Shown: one piece after another, positions 1 through 8,418 of the stretch | Layout of the letters: each line of letters starts with the position of its first letter | Numbering within the stretch: the stretch's first letter is position 1 | Origin: Lachnospiraceae bacterium | Lineage (GTDB): Bacteria; Bacillota; Clostridia; Lachnospirales; Lachnospiraceae | NCBI GenBank assembly: GCA_029054245.1 | Contig: JAIDFQ010000064.1 | Span: 1-64,000, forward strand | Length of the DNA: 64,000 nt | Direction: 5' to 3' | Program-made: the position numbers and the translations under genes | The notes under the pieces: model-generated | Databases searched by the model: none | Told to the model about the DNA's origin: nothing | The model's input: only the letters and a program-made list of their open reading frames with translations

Positions 1-125
1 CTGTCCCGTTCGTTTCTGAATAATTCTTTTGAATTTTCAGGGTTGCATTGCTGTTCATTTGTCAAGGTCCTATCTGCCAACTGGCAAATTGTTCTGTCGC
101 AATTCTTTCAACGTGCGACTTTCAC
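1..125 (-). other. Putative rRNA operon leader (16S expected beyond left edge)
   Basis: No coding frame is supported here. Read on the minus strand, the stretch follows a strong promoter and contains a small stem-loop (GTCGCA/TGCGAC arms at 96-119) and a second short palindrome (TGCCA/TGGCA near 75-86). After these comes the phrase AGGACCTTGACAAATGAAC, which resembles the text found just upstream of 16S or 23S genes in Firmicutes rRNA operons. The mature rRNA itself is not in the window, so the call is an inference from the promoter strength and leader style. Confidence 0.45.
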
Positions 126-190
126 ATGATATCAGATAAGGTAATTATTGTCAACATTATTTTTAAATTTTTTTAAAAATTTTTTTTCGT
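126..190 (-). promoter_or_regulatory. Strong sigma-A promoter with AT-rich UP-like element
   Basis: On the minus strand TTGACA (149-154) is separated by exactly 17 bp from TATCAT (126-131). The 30 or so bases upstream of the -35 box (157-188) are almost pure A/T tracts, as in the UP elements of rRNA promoters. It fires toward the left edge of the window, away from cvpA. The same A/T tract could also help end cvpA transcription. Confidence 0.7.
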
Positions 191-244
191 GTGCATTCAC
201 CGCCGAAATCTGTAGATCTAAACACAGTGTTTTTTCTTTTTGCG

Positions 245-637
245 CTATCTCTGTAAGATGGACAATCCCCAGTTTTTTAAAAAATATACCAGGACTCCTG
301 AAATCAATGCAGCTTCCGCAAATCCTACCACAAGCCCCAGAAGTTTATCCAGCCATTTGATAATAGGTAATTTTGAAATCAATTCAAGCGATGTAAAAAG
401 TGTATGTACCAATCGGTAGACAATGCATACTACAAAAAGGACGATCACCATTTGAATCGTTCTGCCAATCTCCTTGTCCAAATAACTCCCTACTGCTCCT
501 AAAATAAGAACTACACAGAGTCCTGCAACCGCCATGGCAATCAAGGAAATAATTTCCTGAACCATTCCCTTGCGAAATCCAACACCTATTCTCCATATAA
601 AAATAATTGCTATCACTATAAGCGAAACGTAATACAT
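245..637 (-). CDS. CvpA-family integral membrane protein
   Basis: The 130-residue protein has about four hydrophobic segments (roughly residues 3-20, 28-50, 62-82 and 102-125). An early Gly-rich RxGxxKGMVQE turn is typical of the CvpA/YwlG-like family, originally linked to colicin V production and more generally to envelope functions. The ATG is preceded by GGAAGG at a 5-nt distance. It starts 15 nt after the stop of the DUF5711 gene, so the two are probably co-transcribed. The biochemical role of the family is not established, so only the family is called. Confidence 0.75.
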   Translation of the reverse strand: MYYVSLIVIAIIFIWRIGVGFRKGMVQEIISLIAMAVAGLCVVLILGAVGSYLDKEIGRTIQMVIVLFVVCIVYRLVHTLFTSLELISKLPIIKWLDKLLGLVVGFAEAALISGVLVYFLKNWGLSILQR

Positions 638-651
638 TTGTACCTTCCTAA

Positions 652-1878
652 TTATTTCAGCTCTATTGTCTCAATGGAATCAGACGTCACCGTTACAAAC
701 TTGTAAACAGAAGACGTGGGTATGACAAGAGACGTACTTTTTTCAAAGCTGCCTGCGAACTTATCTACTCCCTTAATATTGCATATCTGACATTCAAGAT
801 CATTATAGATAATAATCTGATCCTTATGAAAGACAATATCTGTATATTCTATGTCAAAAAACTGCGAGTGTATCCTGCTGCCTGACGCATTATAAACATC
901 CAGCCTGTAGGCAGATTCTCCGCTCTGGTTGATAAAAACAAGCCCAACATAATTCTCATTATAATAAATGCTTTGTACTTCTTCTTCCAATAAATTGGAT
1001 GCAATGTTCAGCGGTTTTTCCGTGCCTTGGAAAAATACGATTCTGTCATCTGAAACAGCAAATGCAGAATCATTATCCATAAACTGAACATAAGGAATAA
1101 CTGTGTCCAGATAATCATAGCCGCTGACGTAATTATCCGTTTCGTTTTTTCCCACTTCTCCAAAATTATAAAACGCTACAGATGATTTCATTTTTCCACT
1201 GTCCACGTACAGATATGAAACAGCCATAAGGTGTCCGTTGGGTGACAATGAAACACTGACCGGATATCCACTTTTATCCATGGTCGCTTTTCCGTATATA
1301 ATAGGTGTCTCTGTATTTTCATTTCCATTGTATACATATATTCTGGTTATATTTGCATCATCCAACACTGCTGCCACCACACAATTGGCAGAAACACAAA
1401 AATCCCTGATTGGAAGGTTTGTATTCACCGTACCCTTTTCACCGTTCTTATCCATAACATAAATTGAACGCCCATTGTAATCTCCGATTGCCGCCACCTG
1501 ACCGCAGATTGAAAAAAGCGGCGTCTGCATTTCATAAGTACGGTTCCAAACGGTATTCCCCATAGGATCAATGCAGCTTGCTCCGTCTTTGCTGTATAAA
1601 AGAATATTTCCACCTAAATTTTCCACCGTCGCTCCCTGTACCACCGTAATCGGATAGGAAGCCGCAACTGTACTGTCTGTAAACACCTTGTTTTTCCATT
1701 GTACCAGCAGAAAAATAATCAATACTGCCGCCAACAATATGGAAAGAACAATCCGGTAAAATATCGTCAGCTTGTGACTGCGGATTTTTTCTTTATAATC
1801 AATGCTTCTCGTTGCACCTTGCAGCTTGGCACTCTGCCGTTTTTCTCTTTCTTTCAAATAATCACGTACATTCGCCAT
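652..1878 (-). CDS. DUF5711-type membrane-anchored propeller protein
   Basis: This 408-residue protein has a charged cytoplasmic N-terminus, one membrane span (about residues 40-60) and a long extracytoplasmic part. That part is rich in repeated short beta-strand patterns of the type xxVAAIGDYNGRSIYVMD, suggesting a beta-propeller. The layout matches DUF5711 proteins of Lachnospiraceae, which often lie next to cvpA; the DUF name is from memory and the function is unknown. The start is supported by GGAGATGAGCGG before ATG. It is the middle gene of a likely three-gene unit (unknown protein, this gene, cvpA). Confidence 0.6.
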   Translation of the reverse strand: MANVRDYLKEREKRQSAKLQGATRSIDYKEKIRSHKLTIFYRIVLSILLAAVLIIFLLVQWKNKVFTDSTVAASYPITVVQGATVENLGGNILLYSKDGASCIDPMGNTVWNRTYEMQTPLFSICGQVAAIGDYNGRSIYVMDKNGEKGTVNTNLPIRDFCVSANCVVAAVLDDANITRIYVYNGNENTETPIIYGKATMDKSGYPVSVSLSPNGHLMAVSYLYVDSGKMKSSVAFYNFGEVGKNETDNYVSGYDYLDTVIPYVQFMDNDSAFAVSDDRIVFFQGTEKPLNIASNLLEEEVQSIYYNENYVGLVFINQSGESAYRLDVYNASGSRIHSQFFDIEYTDIVFHKDQIIIYNDLECQICNIKGVDKFAGSFEKSTSLVIPTSSVYKFVTVTSDSIETIELK

Positions 1879-1902
1879 CCGCTCATCTCCAAATCTTTCG
1901 TA

Positions 1903-2532
1903 TCAAGGTAACTGTTCTTCTCCCCAGGCTATGGCAACAGCCCTGCCTGCCGTCTCCACAAATCCATACATTTTTTTATAATCATTAATCGTAGTGACTG
2001 CTATTGACAGTATAATGATACACCCGCCATAAATCAATCGTTTAATGAAATCTATCAGGGAAGCGTGGGACGAAGTCCGGAAAAATCTCAGCTCGTCCCC
2101 TCTTTCATGATCCATCTCATCTTTAATTGCACGTTTCTTATTCTTCTGCTTATAACAAAAAAGCAGATAGTTCTGCATGGATTCATTTTTATCGTAAAAG
2201 ATGTAATATCCTTCTTTTCTACCAGGCAGCTCCTGCTTATTGCCATATATATTAACATAACCTATCAGTTCGTACTCTTCAAAATATTCTTTTCTTACCT
2301 GTTCCTCGCCTCTTCCGCGGGCTAACTCGTCCACAATACTGACGGCGCCATATACCAGATAAAAATTCTGGTTTTCCCTATGATAAACATGTCCAAAAAG
2401 AGCCGCCCGAAGCGGAAGATTGGCTTTCTCTGCTTTCAGTTCATTCAAATATGCATATACATAATCTTCTATGTAAACACGTTCATTGCCACTTACCCTG
2501 CCGATTTGTTTCACCATGGTTGGCAGCTGCAT
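1903..2532 (-). CDS. Unknown protein with C-terminal membrane anchor
   Basis: About 209 residues. I chose the ATG beginning MQLPTMVKQIGRV because AAAAGGGG lies 6 nt upstream; longer starts at 2538 and 2565 are possible. The first 115 residues look like a compact alpha/beta domain (VYIEDYVYAYL, then ALFGHVYHRENQNFYLVYGA), reminiscent of JAB/MPN-like folds. No metal-binding motif can be shown. A charged linker follows and then one membrane span near residues 160-180. It is first in the unit with the DUF5711 and cvpA genes, 25 nt upstream of DUF5711. A role at the cytoplasmic face of the membrane is inferred. Confidence 0.6.
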   Translation of the reverse strand: MQLPTMVKQIGRVSGNERVYIEDYVYAYLNELKAEKANLPLRAALFGHVYHRENQNFYLVYGAVSIVDELARGRGEEQVRKEYFEEYELIGYVNIYGNKQELPGRKEGYYIFYDKNESMQNYLLFCYKQKNKKRAIKDEMDHERGDELRFFRTSSHASLIDFIKRLIYGGCIIILSIAVTTINDYKKMYGFVETAGRAVAIAWGEEQLP

Positions 2533-2625
2533 TTCCATCCCCCTTTTCTTTATAAAAACTTTCATTATGCCTTCAGTTTAGCATAACGACGCGTCAAATG
2601 GGATTGTAATGCATCGCAGTCTTAG

Positions 2626-3663
2626 TTATAAGCAAAATTTATAGATCGTCGTACTTTTATAGGATTTATCTGGCCCAAACACGGCTTTCGGAAACGCGGG
2701 CTTATTTGCAGTATCCGGAAAATACTGTGTCTCGAGACACAGCCCGCTTCTGACATCATAAACCGTTCCGTTCTTGCCTGTCTGCCTTCCGATGAAATTA
2801 CCTGCATAGAACTGCACACCTGGTAAATCTGTGTATGCTTTAAGGCAACGTCCCGATACCGGTTCTGTTACGGTGGCAAACTGCCTTATCGTTCCGCTTT
2901 CGCCATCAATCACCCAATTGTGATCATAGCCTCCTGCCATTTTTAGCTGCGCGTCATCCGCATCGATCTCATCGCCAACTCTCTTTGCCTTTAAAAAGTC
3001 AAAAGGAGTCCCTTTCACCGAAGCAATCTCTCCGACGGGAATCAGACTCGATGTCACCGGTGTATAGGCAGACGCTTTCAGCTCAAGCACATGATCACAA
3101 ATTTGTCCTTTGTCATGCCCTGCCAAATTAAAGTAGGTATGATTCGTCAAATTGATAATCGTATTTTTATCACTATAAGCTTCATACTGAATCTTCAACT
3201 CATTCTCTTCTGTGAGATAGTACGTTACCTGAATCTTCTTATTTCCGGGGAACCCCATGCTGCCATCCTGATCTTCAAGAAAGAGTCGTATGCCCTCTTC
3301 CTCCTCTGCAACCTCCCACACCCTTTTATGATATCCCAAATCTATATGACTGTGCAGGTTATTTGCTCCGTCATTCACGTCCAGCTGATAGCGCTGTCCA
3401 TCCAGTGTAAAAGCAGCTCCGCCCACGCGGTTCGCATTCGGTCCAATAACCGCTCCGAAAAAGCTGCCATTGTCAAAATAAGGCTCCAATGTATCAAACC
3501 CCAAAACCACATCAGCAATATTACCGTTTTTATCGGGCACAAACAAATTTACTAACACAGCGCCATAATTTATGATACCAGCTCTCATTCCCTTGGAATT
3601 TTCAAGCCAATACCTATAAATCTCTTTCTCCGATTTTGTCTTTCCAAACAGTTCCTTCTTCAT
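2626..3663 (-). CDS. galM: Aldose 1-epimerase (galactose mutarotase)
   Basis: Interconverts the alpha and beta anomers of galactose and other aldoses at the head of the Leloir pathway. The 345 residues match the family length. Visible motifs are NNLHSH, the histidine motif NHTYFNLAGH, DHNW, and the catalytic glutamate in GLCLETQYFPD near the C-terminus. AAGGGG lies 10 nt before the chosen ATG; a second ATG two codons upstream (3669) is possible. It is the last gene downstream of recR, about 100 nt away. It fits the galactose-type importer found in the same window. Confidence 0.9.
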   Translation of the reverse strand: MKKELFGKTKSEKEIYRYWLENSKGMRAGIINYGAVLVNLFVPDKNGNIADVVLGFDTLEPYFDNGSFFGAVIGPNANRVGGAAFTLDGQRYQLDVNDGANNLHSHIDLGYHKRVWEVAEEEEGIRLFLEDQDGSMGFPGNKKIQVTYYLTEENELKIQYEAYSDKNTIINLTNHTYFNLAGHDKGQICDHVLELKASAYTPVTSSLIPVGEIASVKGTPFDFLKAKRVGDEIDADDAQLKMAGGYDHNWVIDGESGTIRQFATVTEPVSGRCLKAYTDLPGVQFYAGNFIGRQTGKNGTVYDVRSGLCLETQYFPDTANKPAFPKAVFGPDKSYKSTTIYKFCL

Positions 3664-3760
3664 ATGCATACACCCCTTGTATTCCCTTGATATGAAAATC
3701 TTTGCTCTACATGCGTAAATAACCACACACCCCGCCGAGTGAACGCTAAATAGTGGTCAC

Positions 3761-4357
3761 TTAAATTACAATTCTTCCCTCTAATGCCCTAAGCAGCGTC
3801 ACTTCGTCAATATATTCAAGATCCCCTCCCACCGGCACACCGCTGGCAATCCTGGTTACCTTGATTCCTGTAGGCTTGATCAGCTTGCTGATATACATTG
3901 CTGTAGTTTCCCCTTCCAGACTTGAGTTGGTTGCAATGATTACCTCTGAAACGTTTTCCTTAAGACGCATAACCAGTTCCTTCAACCGGATATCATTTGG
4001 ACCGATACCCAACATAGGAGAAATCGCCCCGTGGAGTACGTGGTATATCCCTTCATACTTACCAGTTTTTTCATAGGCTGCCAGATCCCTTGTATTTTCC
4101 ACCACCATGATCGTACTGTGATCCCGCTTGGCATTGGCGCACACCGGACAGATCTCATTATCAGTCAAAGTAAAGCACTCCTTGCAGTAACGAACATTTT
4201 CTTTTGCCTCTATGATCGTCTTAGCAAGTCTTTCCACCCTGCTCTTTGGCATATTAATCAAGTGAAAAGCCAGCCTTTGCGCTGACTTAGAACCGATTCC
4301 CGGCAATCCGGACAACTCATCTATTAATTTATTGATATGCCCGCTGTATAAATCCAT
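3761..4357 (-). CDS. recR: Recombination mediator RecR
   Basis: Works with RecO and RecF to load RecA on gapped DNA. The 198 residues show the canonical order: an N-terminal helix-hairpin-helix ([16 protein letters not shown]), a four-cysteine zinc finger (CKEC and CPVC), and a Toprim domain beginning at [14 protein letters not shown]. Its start codon overlaps the ybaB stop by one base (TAATG), indicating translational coupling in the conserved dnaX-ybaB-recR cluster. Confidence 0.97.
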   Translation of the reverse strand: MDLYSGHINKLIDELSGLPGIGSKSAQRLAFHLINMPKSRVERLAKTIIEAKENVRYCKECFTLTDNEICPVCANAKRDHSTIMVVENTRDLAAYEKTGKYEGIYHVLHGAISPMLGIGPNDIRLKELVMRLKENVSEVIIATNSSLEGETTAMYISKLIKPTGIKVTRIASGVPVGGDLEYIDEVTLLRALEGRIVI

Positions 4358-4707
4358 TAGAACGGAAGTCCTCCTCCCAGACCAAGTCCTCCTGTCATCT
4401 TATTCATAACCTCCGCATTTGCTTCTTCCGCCATGCGAAGAGCTTCATTTGTTGCCGCCATCACCAAATCCTCCAGCATTTCAACGTCCTCGGGATCCAC
4501 TACTTCCTGTGATAGCTTTACCTTTGTAACTTCCTTTTTGCCAGTAACCGTCACTTCAACCGCGCCGCCGCCGGCTTTTGCTGTAAACTCTTTCGTCTCA
4601 AGCTCCTTCTGGCTCTCCTCCATCTGGCGCTGCATTCTCTGCGCCTGCTTCATCAGGTTATTCATATTGCCGGGCATACCTCCCGGAAATCCTCCACGTT
4701 TAGCCAT
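4357..4707 (-). CDS. ybaB: YbaB/EbfC nucleoid-associated protein
   Basis: Small DNA-binding dimer encoded between dnaX and recR in most Firmicutes. The Gly/Met-rich N-terminus is followed by the helix [15 protein letters not shown], a beta-hairpin core ([15 protein letters not shown]) and an [13 protein letters not shown] helix. The start chosen is ATG of MAKRGG, with GGAGG 6 nt upstream; the ATG two codons earlier would abut the ribosome binding site. About 60 nt separate it from the dnaX stop. Confidence 0.95.
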   Translation of the reverse strand: MAKRGGFPGGMPGNMNNLMKQAQRMQRQMEESQKELETKEFTAKAGGGAVEVTVTGKKEVTKVKLSQEVVDPEDVEMLEDLVMAATNEALRMAEEANAEVMNKMTGGLGLGGGLPF

Positions 4708-4770
4708 AATCATCCTCCTTTATTCTATATTGTTGTATTGTACTATTAATCAGCCTATCATTGCAACAGG

Positions 4771-6372
4771 TCATATCAAATCTTCCGGCTCCTCCTCAAG
4801 TTCTTCAACTTCCATATGAATCACCTGACTCACCACTTTGGTAAGGTCTGGAAAAAGTTCTTCAGGATTTCTTCCTTGTTCTGAACTCTGGACCGTCACC
4901 TTGATTTCTTTTCCGGTAAAATCGGAAACGATGCGCTCTAATTCCTCCCGCCGTTTCGTCTCCTTGAAATAATCTGATGGAAGACCGTCCTCCACCACCA
5001 CCAAAAGACTTCCATCTCCCGCAAGACTGGGATAGGCATTCTTTAAATATGCCTTCATGGGCATTGCGGTCTCGCTTACAATGGCAGACCATTTCCCCAC
5101 CGCCTGCTTAATATCATCTGGAATCGCTTTGGGAAGCTCTGCCCTGACTGTCGCCTTTGAATCCGCACTGCCGCCATCAGTATATACGGCTGCTTCTTTG
5201 AAAGCCACTGCCGGAATACCATTTTCTATTTTCTCTTCCAACTGTCTTATTCTGTCCACCAAGGACTGGGCATCCGTCTCCATCTCAGGTCTGCATAACT
5301 TAATCAATGTCATCTCTACCAGGATTCTTTTCTGAGATGCATAACGAATCCGCCCCGAGAGCTCAGAGAGCACACGGATATAGCGCATGATGACATCATT
5401 TTCTGCTATTTCGCTCTCTTCCTTAAGGCGCGCCAAATTTTCTGTGGAAACATCTATCACATCTTCAATTCCATCTGCATTCTTAATCAAAAGCAGATTC
5501 CTTAAATACCATGTAAAATCCAGGATGAACTGCGTCAATTCCCGTCCCTTAATGATGATCTCTTCAAGAAGCGAAATTGTCCCTGTGACATCACCCTTTA
5601 AGACGATTCTAAGAAGCCTGCTGAACACTTCCGTGTCCACCGCCCCAAGCACATCCAGCACTTTGTCATACGTCAGTTCCTGACCAAAGTGGAATGCGAT
5701 ACATTGGTCCAAAAGACTTAACGCATCACGCATGGAGCCATCCGCTACCTTGGCAATGTAGCGGATGGCTTTATCTTCTATCTGAACCTGTTCCTGTTCC
5801 ATTAACTCCCTGATACGTTCTGCTATGGTGTCAATCGTGATTCGCTTAAAATCATATCTCTGGCACCTGGACATAATCGTAATCGGTATCTTGTGGACCT
5901 CCGTGGTCGCCAAAATGAAAATCACATAAGAAGGCGGCTCCTCCAGCGTCTTGAGAAGTGCATTGAATGCGCCTATGGAAAGCATATGCACTTCATCTAT
6001 GATATAAACCTTGTACCTGCCTTCTGCCGGTGAATACGCCACCTCATCCACGATTTCACGGATACTGTCCACCCCATTGTTGGATGCCGCATCAATCTCA
6101 ATCACATTCATGCTGGCTCCTGCTGCAATCGCCTTACAGATTGCACATTCTCCGCAGGGACTTCCGTCCGTCCTGTTCTCGCAGTTGACCGCCTTGGCAA
6201 AAATTTTGGCAATGGTGGTCTTTCCTGTTCCTCTGGTACCGCAGAACAGATACGCATGGGAAGTGCGCTCTGCCTTGATCTGATTTTTCAAGGTGGTCAC
6301 AATATGATCCTGTCCCTTTACATCTTCAAAGGTCGCAGGACGGAATTTTCTGTAAAGGGCTGTATAAGACAT
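4771..6372 (-). CDS. dnaX: DNA polymerase III subunit gamma/tau
   Basis: Clamp-loader ATPase, 533 residues. It has Walker A GTRGTGKTT (about residues 45-53), the four-cysteine zinc module (C-E-N-R, then CGECAIC), Walker B DEVHM, and the arginine-finger motif SRCQRYDF. Domain III and an acidic tail follow. I saw no obvious slippery heptamer, so a frameshifted gamma form cannot be claimed. It lies downstream of pfkA with a 39-nt gap that holds a small GC hairpin, and upstream of ybaB. Confidence 0.97.
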   Translation of the reverse strand: MSYTALYRKFRPATFEDVKGQDHIVTTLKNQIKAERTSHAYLFCGTRGTGKTTIAKIFAKAVNCENRTDGSPCGECAICKAIAAGASMNVIEIDAASNNGVDSIREIVDEVAYSPAEGRYKVYIIDEVHMLSIGAFNALLKTLEEPPSYVIFILATTEVHKIPITIMSRCQRYDFKRITIDTIAERIRELMEQEQVQIEDKAIRYIAKVADGSMRDALSLLDQCIAFHFGQELTYDKVLDVLGAVDTEVFSRLLRIVLKGDVTGTISLLEEIIIKGRELTQFILDFTWYLRNLLLIKNADGIEDVIDVSTENLARLKEESEIAENDVIMRYIRVLSELSGRIRYASQKRILVEMTLIKLCRPEMETDAQSLVDRIRQLEEKIENGIPAVAFKEAAVYTDGGSADSKATVRAELPKAIPDDIKQAVGKWSAIVSETAMPMKAYLKNAYPSLAGDGSLLVVVEDGLPSDYFKETKRREELERIVSDFTGKEIKVTVQSSEQGRNPEELFPDLTKVVSQVIHMEVEELEEEPEDLI

Positions 6373-6392
6373 ACCTGTTCTTTCCTTCCATA

Positions 6393-6407
6393 GTGCCCGC
6401 CGGGCAC
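6393..6407. other. GC-rich hairpin between pfkA and dnaX
   Basis: GTGCCC and GGGCAC form a perfect 6-bp stem around a 3-nt loop, placed in the 39-nt gap between the pfkA stop and the dnaX start. No T-run follows on the minus strand, so it is more likely an mRNA processing or stability element than a terminator. Confidence 0.5.
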
Positions 6408-6411
6408 CCGA

Positions 6412-7485
6412 TTAATCGCCAAAGCTGATTCCCATAAGTTTTGCTTCTTTTACAATCGAAGCATCTGGTGAAATCATCTTAAGTTTTCCGGCAACTTCCT
6501 CAAGAGGCACCTTTACCACTTCACGGTTCTTGTATCCCACCATGAATCCATACTCGCCTTTTAAGATAAGATCGCCTGCTTCCGCTCCCAGACGGCTTGC
6601 AAAAACACGATCATAAGGGCAGGGGCTTCCGCCTCTCTGGGTATGACCAGGCACGGTCACTCTCACCTCATGTCCTGTCATCTCCTGAATCTGCTGTGCC
6701 AGTTCATAAGAAACCGACGGGAACTTATAGTTTTTCATCTTCTCTTTATATTCCTTCTTGGATAATTTTGCATCATCCTTGGAAATAGCGCCTTCCGCCA
6801 CCGCAAGAATTGTAAATTTGCTTCCGTTGTCATTGCGCTGTTTGATTTTGTTTACCACTTTCTTGATATCGTAAGGGATTTCAGGAATCAGAATAATGTC
6901 TGCCCCTCCTGCCATACCTGCATTTAAGGTAAGCCATCCAACCTTGTGTCCCATAACCTCCACGATAAATACTCTTCCGTGGGATGCCGCCGTCGTGTGA
7001 ATGCAGTCAATTGCATCGGTTGCAATGTTCACAGCGCTCTGGAAACCAAAAGTCATATCCGTCCCCCACAAATCATTATCAATCGTCTTAGGAAGTGTAA
7101 TGACATTAAGCCCTTCTTCCCTTAAAAGGTTCGCAGTCTTATGCGTACCGTTTCCCCCCAGAATTACCATACAGTCCAGACGCAGCTTATAATAATTCTG
7201 CTTCATCGCATCAATCTTGTCCAAACCGTTTTCATCAGGGTCCTTAATCGTTTTAAAAGGAGTACGCGAGCTGCCTAAGATAGTACCGCCCTTTGTAAGT
7301 ATACCGGAAAAATCACGTCCTTCAAGCATCCGGAAATTTCCATAGATGAGACCTCTATAACCGTCGATAAAACCATAGATTTCAACCTGCTCTTTGCTGT
7401 TTACAAGGCATTTTACTACGCCTCTCATTGCCGCATTCAGTGCCTGGCAATCGCCGCCGCTTGTCAACATACCAATTCTCTTCAC
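6412..7485 (-). CDS. pfkA: 6-phosphofructokinase
   Basis: Phosphorylates fructose-6-phosphate in glycolysis. The 357 residues carry LTSGGDCQALNAAMRG at the N-terminus, the PKTIDND catalytic motif (aspartate base), the MGHKVGWL sugar-phosphate site and QRGGSPCPYDR near the C-terminus. Translation starts at GTG, 9 nt after AGGAGG. Two residues are notable: GGNG replaces the usual GGDG, and Lys replaces Gly in P(K/G)TIDND, a mixture of features from ATP- and PPi-dependent branches. The Gly after GGN favours ATP. It heads the dnaX cluster. Confidence 0.92.
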   Translation of the reverse strand: MKRIGMLTSGGDCQALNAAMRGVVKCLVNSKEQVEIYGFIDGYRGLIYGNFRMLEGRDFSGILTKGGTILGSSRTPFKTIKDPDENGLDKIDAMKQNYYKLRLDCMVILGGNGTHKTANLLREEGLNVITLPKTIDNDLWGTDMTFGFQSAVNIATDAIDCIHTTAASHGRVFIVEVMGHKVGWLTLNAGMAGGADIILIPEIPYDIKKVVNKIKQRNDNGSKFTILAVAEGAISKDDAKLSKKEYKEKMKNYKFPSVSYELAQQIQEMTGHEVRVTVPGHTQRGGSPCPYDRVFASRLGAEAGDLILKGEYGFMVGYKNREVVKVPLEEVAGKLKMISPDASIVKEAKLMGISFGD

Positions 7486-7605
7486 TTAACCCATCCTCCT
7501 TGTCTTAGTATAGACATATTTATAGTTCATGCACTCATTATTATACATAATTTATGGCTTATTAACAACCTTTTTGCCTTTAGATTTTAGGTTTGGGATT
7601 TTTAT

Positions 7606-7663
7606 TTGCCGGAAGGAAGATTCGAACTACAAGGCAGTGCGAACCTCGACTTCCTTCAAGCAA
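7606..7663. other. Imperfect stem-loop upstream of pfkA
   Basis: TTGC plus GAAGGAAG on the left pairs with CTTCCTTC plus GCAA on the right, around a 30-nt loop that itself contains short self-complementary TCGA pieces. It lies in the 238-nt space between the 100-residue gene and pfkA, and would be part of the pfkA mRNA leader if that is read through. On the minus strand it includes GTTCGAATC, a tRNA T-arm-like string, but no full tRNA fold can be built. Confidence 0.4.
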
Positions 7664-7667
7664 GAAT

Positions 7668-7700
7668 CCCCAGAAACTATTATATTTATAGTTCCTGGGG
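7668..7700. other. 13-bp stem-loop upstream of pfkA
   Basis: CCCCAGaAACTAT pairs with ATAGTTcCTGGGG (12 of 13 positions), with a 7-nt A/T loop. There is no T-run on either side, so a classical terminator is unlikely. It sits 24 nt downstream of the stop of the 100-residue gene and could protect that transcript's 3' end or belong to the pfkA leader. Confidence 0.5.
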
Positions 7701-7723
7701 ACCTTAACCTTTAAGAGAAGTTA

Positions 7724-8026
7724 TTATACAGTCTGGCTGTTTAAGTTGGCAAATCTGGCTCCTACTGACAGCATTTTTTCTATTTCGGTTTTTACATCGG
7801 TCTTTCTTCCATCTTTTTTAGCCTCCGCTTTCTCAGTCTCTGACTTTTCTTGTTCGGGCTGTTTTTCTGTCTTATCGCATTCTTTAAAGAAGGTTTCTGT
7901 GCTTTGGGCTTCTATCATTGCATGCATCTGGTAGACGCCTTTTCTGATGCGCTCGTCTTCTTTTTTTCTCTTTTCTACTTTTCCAAGCTGCTGCTGCCTG
8001 AAATCATCCATATTTCCTATCTGCAT
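7724..8026 (-). CDS. Small charged protein of unknown function
   Basis: 100 residues, Lys/Glu-rich and predicted helical. The N-terminal half (MDDFRQQQLGKVEKRKKEDERIRKG, broken here only as a description of its charge pattern) is strongly basic-acidic. A second half is rich in EKSETEKAE-type repeats and ends SVGARFANLNSQTV. There is no membrane span, signal peptide or known motif. AGGAGG is 9 nt before ATG, so it is probably expressed. It is monocistronic between a tRNA gene (opposite strand) and pfkA. No function is proposed. Confidence 0.6.
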   Translation of the reverse strand: MQIGNMDDFRQQQLGKVEKRKKEDERIRKGVYQMHAMIEAQSTETFFKECDKTEKQPEQEKSETEKAEAKKDGRKTDVKTEIEKMLSVGARFANLNSQTV

Positions 8027-8170
8027 GATCGTAACCTCCTGATTCTGCTGTCATCATTAACACCAATTTTGATATTGAAAAGAATTGACCTTTCTGGGTA
8101 GTTTATCGGAGCAGTCCGAAAAATAATTTAGAAAAGCTGCACCAATTATAGAAAATCGGCCATGAAATGA

Positions 8171-8199
8171 TTGACTAAAAATTTTGAAACCAGTATAAT
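8171..8199 (+). promoter_or_regulatory. Promoter of tRNA-Ser
   Basis: TTGACT (8171-8176), a 17-bp spacer and TATAAT (8194-8199) lie 35 bp upstream of the tRNA 5' end on the same strand. Confidence 0.8.
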
Positions 8200-8233
8200 A
8201 GGAAAAGTCATTAGTTATCCTATTCTATTTTTA

Positions 8234-8327
8234 GGAGACGTACCGAAGTGGCCGTAACGGGGCTGACTCGAAATCAGTTTATCGGTGTATAGCCGGTACG
8301 AGGGTTCGAATCCCTCCGTCTCCGCCA
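8234..8327 (+). tRNA. tRNA-Ser (anticodon CGA)
   Basis: The acceptor stem GGAGACG pairs with CGTCTCC. The anticodon stem CTGA/TCAG encloses the seven-base loop CTCGAAA, giving anticodon CGA, which reads the UCG serine codon. A long variable arm (TATCGGTGTATAGCCGGTA region) marks a class II tRNA, and the T-arm contains GGGTTCGAATCCC. The discriminator base G is followed by an encoded CCA. Confidence 0.95.
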
Positions 8328-8336
8328 GAAGAACCT

Positions 8337-8367
8337 GCCCACAGACCTTTTTGCCTGTGGGCTTTTT
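8337..8367 (+). terminator. Intrinsic terminator after tRNA-Ser
   Basis: GCCCACAG and CTGTGGGC form a perfect 8-bp stem followed directly by TTTTT, ten bases after the tRNA 3' end. Confidence 0.9.
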
Positions 8368-8418
8368 AAATACAATGATCGAGTTTGCCGCCTGCCTTTC
8401 TTTCGCAAAATCACAGGT

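Noticed and set aside
3091-3555. 154-codon plus-strand frame
   Set aside because: Antisense to galM with no ribosome site or recognisable protein pattern.
7606-7663. Degenerate tRNA
   Set aside because: Has GTTCGAATC and acceptor-like pairing on the minus strand but no anticodon or D arm and only about 50 nt.
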